Assembly: GCF_001421565.1 (NCBI RefSeq)
Contig: NZ_LMKQ01000001.1
Location: 338-59,275 of the forward strand
Direction of reading: 5' to 3'
DNA: 58,938 bases
Source: Agromyces sp. Leaf222
Lineage (GTDB): Bacteria > Actinomycetota > Actinomycetes > Actinomycetales > Microbacteriaceae
Part shown: positions 17,733 through 26,113 of the stretch, piece by piece
Layout: each line of letters begins with the position of its first letter
Numbering within the stretch: the stretch's first letter is position 1
Made by a program: the position numbers and the translations under genes
The notes under the pieces: model-generated
Told to the model about the DNA's origin: nothing
Database searches by the model: none
What the model saw: the letters and a program-made list of their open reading frames with translations, nothing else

Positions 17733-18998
17733 TCAGAGGCCGCGCATCGTGAAGGCCCTCGCGAGCAGGGCGCGCAGCGGCGGCAGGTCGAGCGTGCGCA
17801 CCGACGCGTTGCGCACGCGCAGGCGCAGCCCCGAGGAAGGCGCGCCGACCGACATGTTGAATGCGGCCCGACGCACGGCTCGCCGCGCGGCCGCTCGTCG
17901 AACGCGGTCGTAGACCTCGAACGCCTCGAACGGGGCGCCCACCGCGAGCGCCGCCGCCAGGTCGCGATCGAGCCGGAGCGCGTCGAGCCAGCCGAGGTTC
18001 ATGCCCTGCCCGCCGATGGGGCTGATCTCGTGCGCCGCGTCGCCGGCGAGCGCGATGCGGCCGACGGCCATGCGGTCGGCGAGGTGCTGCCGCGCCTCGA
18101 ACGCGCTCGGCTCGCTCGCCGCCTCGACGTCGAACGCCCCGCCCGTCCGTGAGCCGACGATCGCGGCGATCGTGTCCGCGGTGAGCCGAGCGGGCGCGCG
18201 CCGAACCCACGCCACCCAGCGCCGGCGTCCGCCGGGCATCGGGAACGACTCGACGACCCCAGCCGGCTCGAAGTGCAGAAGTGCCGTCTCGGGCTCGCCC
18301 GTGTCGTCGCGCGTGTCGCACATCACGTACTGCGCCCGGCCGCGCCGGGCTCGCCATCCCAGTTCGAGCGCGGTACGGATGCCGCTGCGCACGCCGTCGG
18401 CTCCGATCACGTACCGGGCGGTCAGCATGAGCGACGCGCCGTCGGCGAACGCGTCGACCTGCACGTCAGCCCCGCGGTCGTGTACGGCCCGCACCTCGAC
18501 CCCCCGTCGGATGCCGTCGGGCCGCATGCCGGCGAGCCGAGCCTCGAGGATCGCCTCGGTCTCGAGCTGCGGCAGCGAGAGCACGGCCGCGCCGTGCGCG
18601 CCTCGCCGGGCACTGCGACCGTCGCCAGCATCGGCGCTGCCGCCGCCGACGCCGCCGCCACGGCCACCACCGCTGCCGCCGCCGAACCTCATCGTGCCGA
18701 GCGTGCGTCCCTCGCACGTCGCCCGTCCGCCGCGGATCGGCACCGCGGACGCGACCACCTCGGCCTCGACCCCGGCCCGGGCGAGCGCCCGGAGCCCCGG
18801 CGGGTGGATGCCGATCGCGCGCGAACGACCCGAGCCCCGCGACATCCGCCGCTCGAGCACCACCACGTCGATGCCGCGCTGCGCGAGCAGGCAGCCGAGC
18901 AGCAGGCCGACCGCGCCGGCGCCGACGACCACGACGTCGTGTCTGGCCTCGTCGGCCCGTGCGTCGGTGGCCGGCCGCTCGGCGGCTCGCTCAGACAT
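17733..18998 (-). CDS. FAD-dependent monooxygenase of the type III PKS operon
   Basis: This 421-residue aromatic-hydroxylase-type flavoprotein has the Rossmann FAD motif VVVVGAGAVGLLLG at residues 22-35, a DG motif near RYVIGADGVRSGIR, and the GD motif GDAAHEISPIGGQGMNLG near residue 330. It would hydroxylate a phenolic or quinone-type polyketide using NAD(P)H and O2. It is the last of three genes, and its ATG overlaps the methyltransferase end by 8 bases. Residues of about 98-130 hold a Gly-rich insertion (GGGSGGGRGGGVGGG) that breaks the conserved fold between two strands and is probably a surface loop. Confidence 0.87.
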   Translation of the reverse strand: MSERAAERPATDARADEARHDVVVVGAGAVGLLLGCLLAQRGIDVVVLERRMSRGSGRSRAIGIHPPGLRALARAGVEAEVVASAVPIRGGRATCEGRTLGTMRFGGGSGGGRGGGVGGGSADAGDGRSARRGAHGAAVLSLPQLETEAILEARLAGMRPDGIRRGVEVRAVHDRGADVQVDAFADGASLMLTARYVIGADGVRSGIRTALELGWRARRGRAQYVMCDTRDDTGEPETALLHFEPAGVVESFPMPGGRRRWVAWVRRAPARLTADTIAAIVGSRTGGAFDVEAASEPSAFEARQHLADRMAVGRIALAGDAAHEISPIGGQGMNLGWLDALRLDRDLAAALAVGAPFEAFEVYDRVRRAAARRAVRRAAFNMSVGAPSSGLRLRVRNASVRTLDLPPLRALLARAFTMRGL

Positions 18999-19704
18999 CC
19001 GCACCCCAGAGCACCTCAAGTCGCGACGGGACGCCGCGGCGCACCCGCCACCCGTGCGGAAGCATCGACGCGAGTTCGACCGCCGTGTGGCTTCGGCGGA
19101 TCGACGTGAGCCCATCGGCGCGGATGTACGACCCGGCGAGCAGGGTGGACGAGAACGGCAGGGTGCCGGCCGCGAACCCGACGTACCCCCAGCGGCTGCG
19201 TTCGATGTCGCCGTGCACGACGACGCCGCCGCCGCTCGCGAGCCGTTCGGAGTCGGCGAGCAGTGCGCCGAACTCCCGTCCGTCGAGGTGGTGCAGCACG
19301 TGGTTGGAGGTGACGACGTCGAACTGCTCGTCGGCGGCGGCGAGCTCAGCGCTCGTCGTGCGGCGCAGCACGAGCCCCGGCGTTCGCGGCTGCCGCGACG
19401 CCCACGCGAACGCCCGCTCGTCTGGGTCGATCGCCGTGACCTCGAGCCGCAGCCCATCGGCGCGCGCCCATCTCAGGAGGGCTCGCGGCACGTCCGCGCC
19501 GCCCGCGCCGATGTCGAGCACGCGATGCGTCGTACCGTGCGACAGGCGCGGCCGGATCCACCGGCGGTAGATCGCCCGCTGGTTCGAGACCACCGCGTTG
19601 ATGCGGCCGAACTGCTCGTAGGTTCGGGCCAGCATGACGGGATCGCAGTCGGGCGCGTCCATCAGCTCTCGGGCCTCGTCGTCTCGCGTGCGCAAGGACC
19701 TCAC
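18991..19704 (-). CDS. Class I SAM-dependent methyltransferase of the type III PKS operon
   Basis: This protein of about 237 residues has the motif-I sequence VLDIGAGGADVPRALL, an acidic motif-II TAIDPDERAFAWA, and DVVTSNHVLHHLDG as motif IV. It would O- or C-methylate the polyketide made by the adjacent synthase. The start is GTG at 19704 or 19707, with GGAG immediately upstream. The leading ELMDAPDCDPVMLARTYEQF region looks like real family sequence, which supports an N-terminus here rather than further in. It lies 36 bp behind the PKS stop and overlaps the monooxygenase by 8 bases, so the three genes are co-transcribed. Confidence 0.85.
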   Translation of the reverse strand: MRSLRTRDDEARELMDAPDCDPVMLARTYEQFGRINAVVSNQRAIYRRWIRPRLSHGTTHRVLDIGAGGADVPRALLRWARADGLRLEVTAIDPDERAFAWASRQPRTPGLVLRRTTSAELAAADEQFDVVTSNHVLHHLDGREFGALLADSERLASGGGVVVHGDIERSRWGYVGFAAGTLPFSSTLLAGSYIRADGLTSIRRSHTAVELASMLPHGWRVRRGVPSRLEVLWGADV

Positions 19705-19739
19705 CACGGTCTCCGCCCCGCACGCACCGGCGCCATGGC

Positions 19740-20882
19740 TCAGGCGCGAACCGTCATGAGGGCCGACTCGACGGTGAGCCCCGGGCCGAAGGCCACCGCC
19801 GCGACCCGATCGCCGTCGGCGGCGGCATCCGACTCGAGAATGTTCGCCAGCACGAACAGCACGGTCGCGCTCGACATGTTGCCGAAGTCGCGAAGCGTCT
19901 CGCGGGCCGGCACGAGCTGCGCCTCGGAGAGGGCCAGCCGCGACTCCACCTTGTCGAGGATGCTGCGCCCGCCCGGGTGGATCGCCCAGTGCTCGATCGC
20001 CGCGCTCGAGGCATCCGTCGCGAGCGCCTCGGCGAGCGCGGCATCGTGTGCGAAGAGCGGCTCGAGCGCTCCGGTGATGTGCGCGTCGATGATCGCAGGC
20101 ACGGCGTTGGAGAGCACCATCTCGAACCCGTGGTCGCCGATGCTCCAGGCCATGTCGTCTTCGCCGACCGGCGTGATGCGGGTCGCGAACCGGTCGAGCT
20201 CGAACGCCCGCTCGCCGGGCTCCGGCGCCCGCGTGCTCACGATGCCCGCCCCGGCCCCGTCGGAGAACAGCGACGACGCGACGATCGTGTCGGGGTCGTT
20301 CGAGGAGCGCAGGTGCAGGGTGCAGAGCTCGACGCTGACGACGAGCACGACGGCCGCGGCATCGGCCTGGCACAGCTGACGGGCGAGTCGCAGCGCGGGG
20401 ATCGACGCGTAGCAGCCCATGAACCCCAGGTGATAGCGCTCGACGCCGGGGTCGAGCCCGAGCTCTCGGGCGACCATGAAGTCGGGACCGGGCGCGTAGA
20501 ACCCCGTGCACGAGACCGTGATGACATGCGTGACATCGGATGCCGCGACGCCCGGTGTCGCGTCGATCGCCGCCCGGCCCGCCTCGACGTAGAGGCCGGT
20601 GGCCTCCCGCGCGTAGATCGCGTTGCGCGCCTTCGTGCCCGGCATCAGCAGCTCGCCGCTCGCCTGGTCGAAGAAGACCGGCGTCTCCTCTCGAGGCTCG
20701 AGCGTCAACTCCTCGAGCACCGAGTGCCGGCGTTCGATGCCCGACACGTTGAACGACGTCGTGACGATGCGTTGCGCGAGCCGGTTGAGGCCTGGTTGCG
20801 CGGCGAACACGTCTCGCACCGCGTTTTGCACGAGCACGGTGGCCGGAACCACCGTCGAGATCCCCCTGAGCGTGATGGCCAT
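19740..20882 (-). CDS. Type III polyketide synthase (chalcone/stilbene synthase family)
   Basis: This 380-residue homodimeric synthase condenses malonyl-CoA onto an acyl starter on a single active site. The catalytic triad is visible: Cys125 in VSCTGFYAPG, His302 in IHPGG and Asn335 in FGNMSSAT. The C-terminal FGPGLTVE loop is also intact. Microbial members make alkylresorcinols, alkylpyrones or tetrahydroxynaphthalene. The methyltransferase and flavin hydroxylase directly downstream match the three-activity logic of phenolic-lipid pathways, so a modified alkylresorcinol or quinone-type lipid is the best guess. Starter and chain length cannot be read from the sequence. The start is ATG at 20882. 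Confidence 0.93.
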   Translation of the reverse strand: MAITLRGISTVVPATVLVQNAVRDVFAAQPGLNRLAQRIVTTSFNVSGIERRHSVLEELTLEPREETPVFFDQASGELLMPGTKARNAIYAREATGLYVEAGRAAIDATPGVAASDVTHVITVSCTGFYAPGPDFMVARELGLDPGVERYHLGFMGCYASIPALRLARQLCQADAAAVVLVVSVELCTLHLRSSNDPDTIVASSLFSDGAGAGIVSTRAPEPGERAFELDRFATRITPVGEDDMAWSIGDHGFEMVLSNAVPAIIDAHITGALEPLFAHDAALAEALATDASSAAIEHWAIHPGGRSILDKVESRLALSEAQLVPARETLRDFGNMSSATVLFVLANILESDAAADGDRVAAVAFGPGLTVESALMTVRA

Positions 20883-20950
20883 GCCCCACCCTAGGCACGT
20901 GAGCGGATGCTGCGACAGGGGTTGCGGCAGACGCTCAGCGGGTTCGCACG

Positions 20951-20990
20951 ACGAACGCGCCGGCGCCCAGAGGGTCGCCGGCGCGTTCGT
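20951..20990 (-). terminator. Hairpin terminator of the DUF6325-SHOCT operon
   Basis: Perfect 15-bp stem (20951-20965 with 20976-20990) and a 10-base loop, 11 bp after the SHOCT gene stop. It also shields the type III PKS promoter region from transcription entering from upstream. Confidence 0.8.
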
Positions 20991-21000
20991 GGTGTGCCGT

Positions 21001-21378
21001 TCAGCTGAGCAGCCTGGCCTTCGCGGCCGCGAACTCCGCGTCGTCGAGGATGCCCTGCTCCTTGAGCGCGGCGAGCTTCTGCAGCTCGGCGACGATGTCG
21101 ACCGCTGGGGCCGCGGGTGCGGGCGGCGCTGCGGCCGCCTGCTGCTGCGCGGCCCACTGCTGCTGCTGGTAGGCCTGCTGCGCCGCCTGCTGCGCCGAGG
21201 CGTCGATCTGGGCCTGCTGCTGTTGCTGCTGGTAGGCGTCGGCCTGCTGCTGCTGGTTGTACTTGTCCTGCTGGTGGCGCTGGACGCTGCCGCTCACCGC
21301 CGTCGCGGTGCCCGCGACGACGGCCGTGCGCGCCGCCATTCCGATGAGGCCCGGGCGGCCCATCCGTCGTCCCATCAT
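21001..21378 (-). CDS. SHOCT domain-containing protein with Gln-rich coiled region
   Basis: This 125-residue protein starts with an Arg/Gly leader (MMGRRMGRPGLIG). A short hydrophobic stretch and a Gln-rich segment of about 50 residues follow (several runs of four to six Q, residues 38-85). A C-terminal SHOCT motif ends the chain (VAELQKLAALKEQGILDDAE, then FAAAKARLL). SHOCT is a short helical oligomerisation or targeting module found at protein ends. The start overlaps the DUF6325 stop as ATGA (21375-21378), so the two are co-translated and probably act together. The Gln-rich part may form a coiled coil. Confidence 0.85.
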   Translation of the reverse strand: MMGRRMGRPGLIGMAARTAVVAGTATAVSGSVQRHQQDKYNQQQQADAYQQQQQQAQIDASAQQAAQQAYQQQQWAAQQQAAAAPPAPAAPAVDIVAELQKLAALKEQGILDDAEFAAAKARLLS

Positions 21379-21803
21379 GATTCCGCTCCTTCGACCTCGG
21401 CGAGGATCTCGTTCACGATCGGCGCGGGGATCCGCTCGACCTGCAGCAGCTCTGCGCCCGATTCCGCGAAGCGCGACGCGAGCTTCTTCGCCCACACCAG
21501 CTCGATGGCGATGAGCGCCGCAGAGCTGCCGACCGGGATGCGCTCGGCGAGGTCGTCGACGTCCTCGTCGCCGACCAGACCGGCCTCGAGAACCTCGACA
21601 TCGAACTCGATCTGGTCCCCGAAGTCCTCGAACTCGACGATGGTCACCTCGTCTTCGCCGCGTGAGACGAGCAGGAAGTCCAGGAGCCGGATCTCCCCGC
21701 TGTCCACGAGATCCGCGATCGCCTCGAGCGTCCGGCCGTCGGGCCGATCACCTTCGAATCCGATCAGGTACAGATCGACCGGCCCGTACTCGAAATCCGC
21801 CAT
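21375..21803 (-). CDS. DUF6325 family protein
   Basis: This 142-residue acidic soluble protein is recognised by FEYGPVDLYLIGFEGDRPDG at residues 4-23 and by IADLVDSGEIRLLDFLLVSR, the pattern of the DUF6325 (DUF1269-like) family. A C-terminal helix with ALIAIELVWAKKLASRFAES follows. The family has no established activity. Pairing with a SHOCT protein is recurrent in actinobacteria, and here the two genes overlap by four bases, suggesting a complex. No membrane helix is evident beyond a moderately hydrophobic central stretch. Confidence 0.75.
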   Translation of the reverse strand: MADFEYGPVDLYLIGFEGDRPDGRTLEAIADLVDSGEIRLLDFLLVSRGEDEVTIVEFEDFGDQIEFDVEVLEAGLVGDEDVDDLAERIPVGSSAALIAIELVWAKKLASRFAESGAELLQVERIPAPIVNEILAEVEGAES

Positions 21804-21834
21804 CGGTTCCCCCCTCAGTCAGTGTTTCTGCAGA

Positions 21835-22935
21835 CTATCCCTGCCCGGCGGGCGGCGCTACGGGTGCGGGCGGCAAATCGCCTGAGAGCCTCCTGAGCGT
21901 CGCCGTGCGTTCATCGGGCTCGAGGAAGAGCGCGCGAACGAGCAGCGTCAGCGGAATCGAGAGGATCGCCCCGATCGGCCCGATCACGAGGGTCCAGAAG
22001 ACGACCGAGACGAACGAGAGCGTGAGGCTCAGCGACACCGCATCGCTCACGAACTTCGGTTGGATCAGCACCTGCAGCGTCACGTTCACGACGCAGTACA
22101 CGAGCACCACGACGAGGGCGAGCGGCCATCCGCCGATCACGAGCGCGAGCACCGCGGGCGGGATCAGCCCGATCACGAAGCCGATGTTCGGGATGAAGTT
22201 CGTCACGAACGCGAGGATCGCCCACACGAGCGGGATCGGGATGCCGAGCCCCCACAGCACGAGGCCGTCGATCACCGCGACGATGAGGCCGAACGACGCG
22301 TTGACCACGTAGTAGCGGCGGACTCCCGAGAAGTAGCGGCCGCCGATCACGTCGCCGGCGGTGGTGCCGAACACGGGTCGGGCCCTCGCGAAGCGCGCCG
22401 CATCCGCCGACATGAAGATCACGTAGGCGAGCACGAAGAAGAACGCGGTCGCGAGCCCGAGCAGCGCGCCCGCGAGGTCGCCGGCGAACCCGACGAGCTG
22501 GGCGGGGTCGAGCACCGACCCGAGGCTCGCCGTGGCATCCGTGGTCACCCCGGTCGACTCGACCCACGCGATCAACGACGCCGCCGTCTGCTCGAGTTCA
22601 TCGAGGTAGTCGGGGAGGATCGACACGAACTGGGCTGACGCGACGACGAGCAGCACGGCGAGGGCGACCAGGATCGCCCAGGCCAGCGCCACGACCGCAC
22701 TCGTGGCGAGCCATTTCGACCATCCACGGCGCTCGAGCGGGAACCGGATCGGATGCGCGATCGTGACGACGACGGCCGCGACCGCGATGGGGCCGAGCAC
22801 GTCGCGGGCGAGCCAGACACCTCCGAGGACGATGACCGCTGCGGCGAGCGCGATCACCCTCCGGTGGCCGAGCGTGAACGCCGGCGAGCCGTTCGGGCGC
22901 TCGTCGGGCACGTGGTCTGCTGCGGCATCCGCCAT
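21835..22935 (-). CDS. AI-2E family transporter
   Basis: This 366-residue membrane protein has about eight helices and the AI-2E (YdiK/TqsA/PerM) fold. Family features are the N-terminal helix pair around residues 25-60, a periplasmic amphipathic segment FVSILPDYLDELEQTAASLI, and the late FVTNFIPNIGFVIGLIPPAV motif near residue 245. Members export autoinducer-2 or other small solutes, or act as Na+/H+ antiporters, and the substrate here is unknown. It starts with ATG at 22935 and is divergent from the membrane-SHOCT gene at 23089. Confidence 0.9.
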   Translation of the reverse strand: MADAAADHVPDERPNGSPAFTLGHRRVIALAAAVIVLGGVWLARDVLGPIAVAAVVVTIAHPIRFPLERRGWSKWLATSAVVALAWAILVALAVLLVVASAQFVSILPDYLDELEQTAASLIAWVESTGVTTDATASLGSVLDPAQLVGFAGDLAGALLGLATAFFFVLAYVIFMSADAARFARARPVFGTTAGDVIGGRYFSGVRRYYVVNASFGLIVAVIDGLVLWGLGIPIPLVWAILAFVTNFIPNIGFVIGLIPPAVLALVIGGWPLALVVVLVYCVVNVTLQVLIQPKFVSDAVSLSLTLSFVSVVFWTLVIGPIGAILSIPLTLLVRALFLEPDERTATLRRLSGDLPPAPVAPPAGQG

Positions 22936-23088
22936 AGGGGCCTCCCAGAGGTCACCCTACCGATCGCCCCGAACGGAACCGTCGCACTCCAGCGCGTTCT
23001 CTGGACGACGTCGTCGGAACGACGCTACATTCGGCTCAGGCGCTCGATCCCTGGGGGGCGCAGAAAACTCGAGAACGGAACAAAGTAC

Positions 23089-23487
23089 ATGGATTTCTGG
23101 TCAAACTTCTGGGACATCATCTGGTGGTTCCTGTGGATCTTCGTCTTCGTCGCCTACCTGATGATCCTCTTCTCGATCATCGGGGACCTCTTCCGCGACC
23201 AGAAGCTGAGCGGGTGGTGGAAGGCCGTCTGGATCATCTTCCTCATCTTCGTGCCGTTCCTGACGGCACTGGTCTACCTGATCGCCCGCGGTCGCGGCAT
23301 GGCCGAGCGCTCGCAGCGTGAGGCGCGCCAGGTGCAGGCGGCGACCGACGACTACATCCGTCAGACGGCCGGCTCCGCGCCGAGCGCGGCAGACGAGATC
23401 GCCAAGGCGAAGGGGCTGCTCGACTCGGGCGCCATCACCGCCGAGGAGTTCGCGCACCTGAAGACGAAGGCGCTCGCCAAGAGCTGA
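23089..23487 (+). CDS. Membrane protein with PLD-nuclease-like N-terminal helices and SHOCT domain
   Basis: This 132-residue protein has two very Trp-rich hydrophobic segments, WSNFWDIIWWFLWIFVFVAY (residues 4-23) and a second at about 48-66 (WWKAVWIIFLIFVPFLTAL). The pattern resembles the PLDc_N cardiolipin-synthase N-terminal module. The soluble tail ends in a SHOCT motif (EIAKAKGLLDSGAITAEEF). The start is the ATG at 23089. TACATT at 23026-23031 is a possible -10 element. A strong hairpin follows the stop. Such proteins are common in actinobacteria, and their role is not known. Confidence 0.85.
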   Translation: MDFWSNFWDIIWWFLWIFVFVAYLMILFSIIGDLFRDQKLSGWWKAVWIIFLIFVPFLTALVYLIARGRGMAERSQREARQVQAATDDYIRQTAGSAPSAADEIAKAKGLLDSGAITAEEFAHLKTKALAKS

Positions 23488-23511
23488 CCTGCGCGTCGAA
23501 CCGCACGAACC

Positions 23512-23544
23512 GAGAGGGCCGGATGCATCGCATCCGGCCCTCTC
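23512..23544. terminator. Bidirectional hairpin terminator
   Basis: A 15-bp perfect stem (GAGAGGGCCGGATGC with its complement) around the loop ATC. It lies 25 bp after the SHOCT membrane gene and 30 bp from the stop of the convergent DUF998 gene. Confidence 0.85.
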
Positions 23545-23573
23545 GTCGTGCCCCCGGGTCTCGAGACGCTGGG

Positions 23574-24719
23574 CTACTCGCCCGGCGTCACGACCGCCGG
23601 CTGCGCCTGCAGTCCGGCACCCGCCTCGGGATCGCCGGAGGCGCCCGCCGTGCGAAGGAACACGATGATCCAGCTGAAGATCAGGCATCCCGCGACGAGC
23701 TCGACCGCGGTGAGGTTGTAGTACCCGGTCGCGAAGAACACGGCGACCACGACGATGACGGCGACGTACACGTAGCCGAGCACGACGAACACCTTGGGCA
23801 CCGTGCGGATGAACTTCGGCAGCCCGATCACGATCACCGCGAAGCAGACCGCCATGCCCGTCGCCACCGTGTTGTGGATCGCGAAGAACTCGTCGACCGG
23901 GAAGATGCCGACACAGGCCAGGAAGATGCCGATCAGGATCAGCCCGAGGCGCACGAGGTCCCGGCCGCGCCGATCGGGCGGGGTCGACGTGGGGAGCGTC
24001 GCCGTCGCGTACCTGGCGACGATCGTGACGATCGCCCCCGCGATGATGAGCGTGAGGTTGAAGGCCTTCGCCGACACGTCGTCGGTCATGCCGAGCGCGG
24101 AGAGGTTCTCCTCCCACCAGTGCGGGTCGCTCGCCGAGAGCATGCTCGCGAACGCGCCGACCACGAGGAACACCGCGAGCACGAGCGACAGCAGCATCGG
24201 CGTCATCCGCGCGGCCGAGAGGAAGCTGACGTACGCCGTGAGCGCGAGCGCCACGCCCCCGAGCGCGGCGGCCGGCAGCGGGAAGACCACGGCATCGCGG
24301 AAGCTCAGCTCGAGCACGGTCGAGATCGCGAGCCAGCCGAGCAGCGCGATGACCGCGTGCGCGATCGCGAGGGCGGCGATGTCGAACCAGTGCAGCCGCG
24401 CCCCCGGCACCGACAGCCCCTGGCCGATCTCGCGGCGAAGCGCCGGGTTGGGCGTGCGATCGGCCAGGTAGCGCCCGAGCACGAACGCGAGGAACGCGGC
24501 GATCGCGCCGCCGACGCCCGCGAACGCGCCCAGCGAGCCACGACCCGCGATCGGGAGCGCCTCGCCCCAGAACGCGAAGAGTCCGACGAGCCCGCCGACC
24601 ACGAAGAAGGCGGCCCCGATGATGAGCGCCGCGGACTCGAGCGAGGAGACGTTGGCCGACGGGTTGCGCACGACCCGTCTGATCGATGCCGAATCCTCTA
24701 CCGCCACGGTTCGCGTCAC
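23574..24719 (-). CDS. DUF998 family membrane protein
   Basis: This protein of about 381 residues has about ten hydrophobic helices. The extracellular/DUF998 hallmark is FPVDEFFAIHNTVATGMAVC near residue 280, where a conserved Asp and an HN pair recur in the family. DUF998 proteins are polytopic, and no transport or enzymatic activity is established. A GTG at 24719 (VTRTVAVED) with GGGAG just upstream is a better start than the in-frame TTG at 24752. It is a single gene, convergent with the SHOCT gene and facing the same way as the clpS pair. Confidence 0.75.
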   Translation of the reverse strand: MTRTVAVEDSASIRRVVRNPSANVSSLESAALIIGAAFFVVGGLVGLFAFWGEALPIAGRGSLGAFAGVGGAIAAFLAFVLGRYLADRTPNPALRREIGQGLSVPGARLHWFDIAALAIAHAVIALLGWLAISTVLELSFRDAVVFPLPAAALGGVALALTAYVSFLSAARMTPMLLSLVLAVFLVVGAFASMLSASDPHWWEENLSALGMTDDVSAKAFNLTLIIAGAIVTIVARYATATLPTSTPPDRRGRDLVRLGLILIGIFLACVGIFPVDEFFAIHNTVATGMAVCFAVIVIGLPKFIRTVPKVFVVLGYVYVAVIVVVAVFFATGYYNLTAVELVAGCLIFSWIIVFLRTAGASGDPEAGAGLQAQPAVVTPGE

Positions 24720-24815
24720 GTCTGCTCCCACCCCTCGGGCCACGCGCTCCAACGGGCGACGCGGCGATTCGGGATCAGCATGGCACCGCCGAGCGCACGC
24801 AGTCCACAGGCTCGG

Positions 24816-24838
24816 CGATCGGATGCGGCATCCGATCG
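24816..24838 (-). terminator. Hairpin terminator of the clpS-DUF2017 operon
   Basis: CGATCGGAT and ATCCGATCG (9-bp stem, 24816-24824 with 24830-24838) flank the loop GCGGC. It lies 4 bp after the DUF2017 stop codon. Confidence 0.7.
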
Positions 24839-24842
24839 TCGG

Positions 24843-25334
24843 TCAGGACGAGATCGGGTCGAGCACCTCGAGCATGGACCCCTGCACGAAGCCCGCCCAC
24901 TCGTAGGCGGCGCGCAGGTAGTCGTCGCGCGTCTCGTCGGACTCGGTGTCGCCCTCTTCGATGACGCCGACCCGCTCGGCGAGGATCAGCCGCAGGTCGG
25001 TGAGGAACGTGAGCCACCCCCACGCCTCGGACTCGTCGAGCTCGATCTGCACGACGCGCTCGCCCTCGTGGGACGCCGTCGCGTCGCGCACGCGCTGCGC
25101 GGCCTGGCGCTTGCCGTCGACGAGGCTGTCGCGCGTGTACCGCTCGAACTCCTGCGAGGCGGCGTGGTCTTCGGGGTAGGCGCTCGGCAGCAGGCGACCG
25201 AGCGCCGGATCGTCGACCTCGCCGAGCAGCAGCACCGAGTCGACCTGGTCGGCGAGCTCGGACAGCAGCATCGCCTCTTCGGTCTCGAGCACGAGACGGA
25301 CGCCCTCGCCGTCGCTGCGGCCCGCGACGATCAC
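24843..25334 (-). CDS. DUF2017 family protein
   Basis: This 163-residue protein always sits behind clpS in actinobacteria (like the Rv1331-Rv1332 gene pair), and its function is not established. Recognisable segments are LVLETEEAMLLSELADQVDS, the central LLPSAYPEDHAASQEFERYT and ESEAWGWLTFLTDLRLILAE. The start is a GTG at 25334 that overlaps the clpS stop (GTGA, 25331-25334), so the two genes are translationally coupled. A partner role to ClpS or the Clp protease is plausible from this linkage alone. A hairpin terminator follows. Confidence 0.87.
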   Translation of the reverse strand: MIVAGRSDGEGVRLVLETEEAMLLSELADQVDSVLLLGEVDDPALGRLLPSAYPEDHAASQEFERYTRDSLVDGKRQAAQRVRDATASHEGERVVQIELDESEAWGWLTFLTDLRLILAERVGVIEEGDTESDETRDDYLRAAYEWAGFVQGSMLEVLDPISS

Positions 25335-25621
25335 GACTCGGCCCTCGACACGGTGGCCTGCAGGCCGTATCCGTGCATCGCCTCGACGTGGCGCTCCATC
25401 GCCTCCCGGTTGCCGGTCGCAACGATCGCCCGCCCCTCGGTGTGCACGCACAGCATGAGGCGCTCGGCCTCGGCGCGCGGGAACCCGAAGTAGGTGCGGA
25501 ACACGAAGCTCACGTAGGTCATGAGGTTGACCGGATCGTCCCACACGACGGTCTGCCACGGCACGTCGGCCGCGACACGCGTGATGGTGTCGAGGTCGAG
25601 TTCTTCGAGCGTGGAGGTCAC
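25331..25621 (-). CDS. clpS: ATP-dependent Clp protease adapter ClpS
   Basis: This 96-residue adapter delivers N-degron substrates to ClpAP or ClpCP by binding the protease ATPase. The core motif VVWDDPVNLMTYVSFVFRTY (residues 26-45) carries the conserved D-D-P-V-N substrate-pocket and loop residues. EAMERHVEAMHGYGLQATV closes the fold. It is followed by DUF2017 with a 4-base overlap. ClpC/ClpP themselves are not in this window. Confidence 0.93.
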   Translation of the reverse strand: MTSTLEELDLDTITRVAADVPWQTVVWDDPVNLMTYVSFVFRTYFGFPRAEAERLMLCVHTEGRAIVATGNREAMERHVEAMHGYGLQATVSRAES

Positions 25622-25670
25622 CCGTCAAGACTGACACGAGCGCGCCTTCGCCGAAACCCGGATGACGACC

Positions 25671-26057
25671 TCAGTCGCCCGCGCCCACGCCCCCGCCATC
25701 TGGCTCGGGCGTCGCGCGTGGCGTCATGAACCACTCCACGAAACGCTCGGCACGCCCGTCGGGTGCGAGATGCACCTCCCACAGGTTCCAGTAGAACGCG
25801 TGACCCGGGTAGTCGACGTGCCCCTTGATGATTCCGAGCCGCTCGTTCTCGATCAGGACCTCGAGGTCCGCCACGGGTCCGGCCGCTTCGTCCTCGCCCC
25901 ACATCTCGACGATCGCGTCGATGCCGCCCACCGGATCGGGGTCGTCGGGGCGGAACCAGTACTCGGCGTCGTCGGTGAAGATCGCCCGAACGTCGTCGGG
26001 CGCCTTCGTGCGCCACGCGTGCAGGTATCCGTCCAGCCAATCACTCGTCCGCGACAT
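25671..26057 (-). CDS. SnoaL-like / NTF2-fold protein
   Basis: This 128-residue protein has the NTF2-like pattern. An N-terminal helix (SDWLDGYLHAWRTKAPDDVR) is followed by IFTDDAEYWFRPDDPDPVGG and then by Trp-rich beta strands (GHAFYWNLWEVHLAPDGRAE). It is probably a small lyase/isomerase-like or ligand-binding protein, with no specific substrate. The start is the ATG at 26057. It is a single gene in the gap between clpS and the RlmG-like gene. Confidence 0.75.
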   Translation of the reverse strand: MSRTSDWLDGYLHAWRTKAPDDVRAIFTDDAEYWFRPDDPDPVGGIDAIVEMWGEDEAAGPVADLEVLIENERLGIIKGHVDYPGHAFYWNLWEVHLAPDGRAERFVEWFMTPRATPEPDGGGVGAGD

Positions 26058-26113
26058 GGGTCGTGTCTACCCCACGGGCTCCACGCCCGCCAGTCCGCCA
26101 TCGGACGCGGCGG

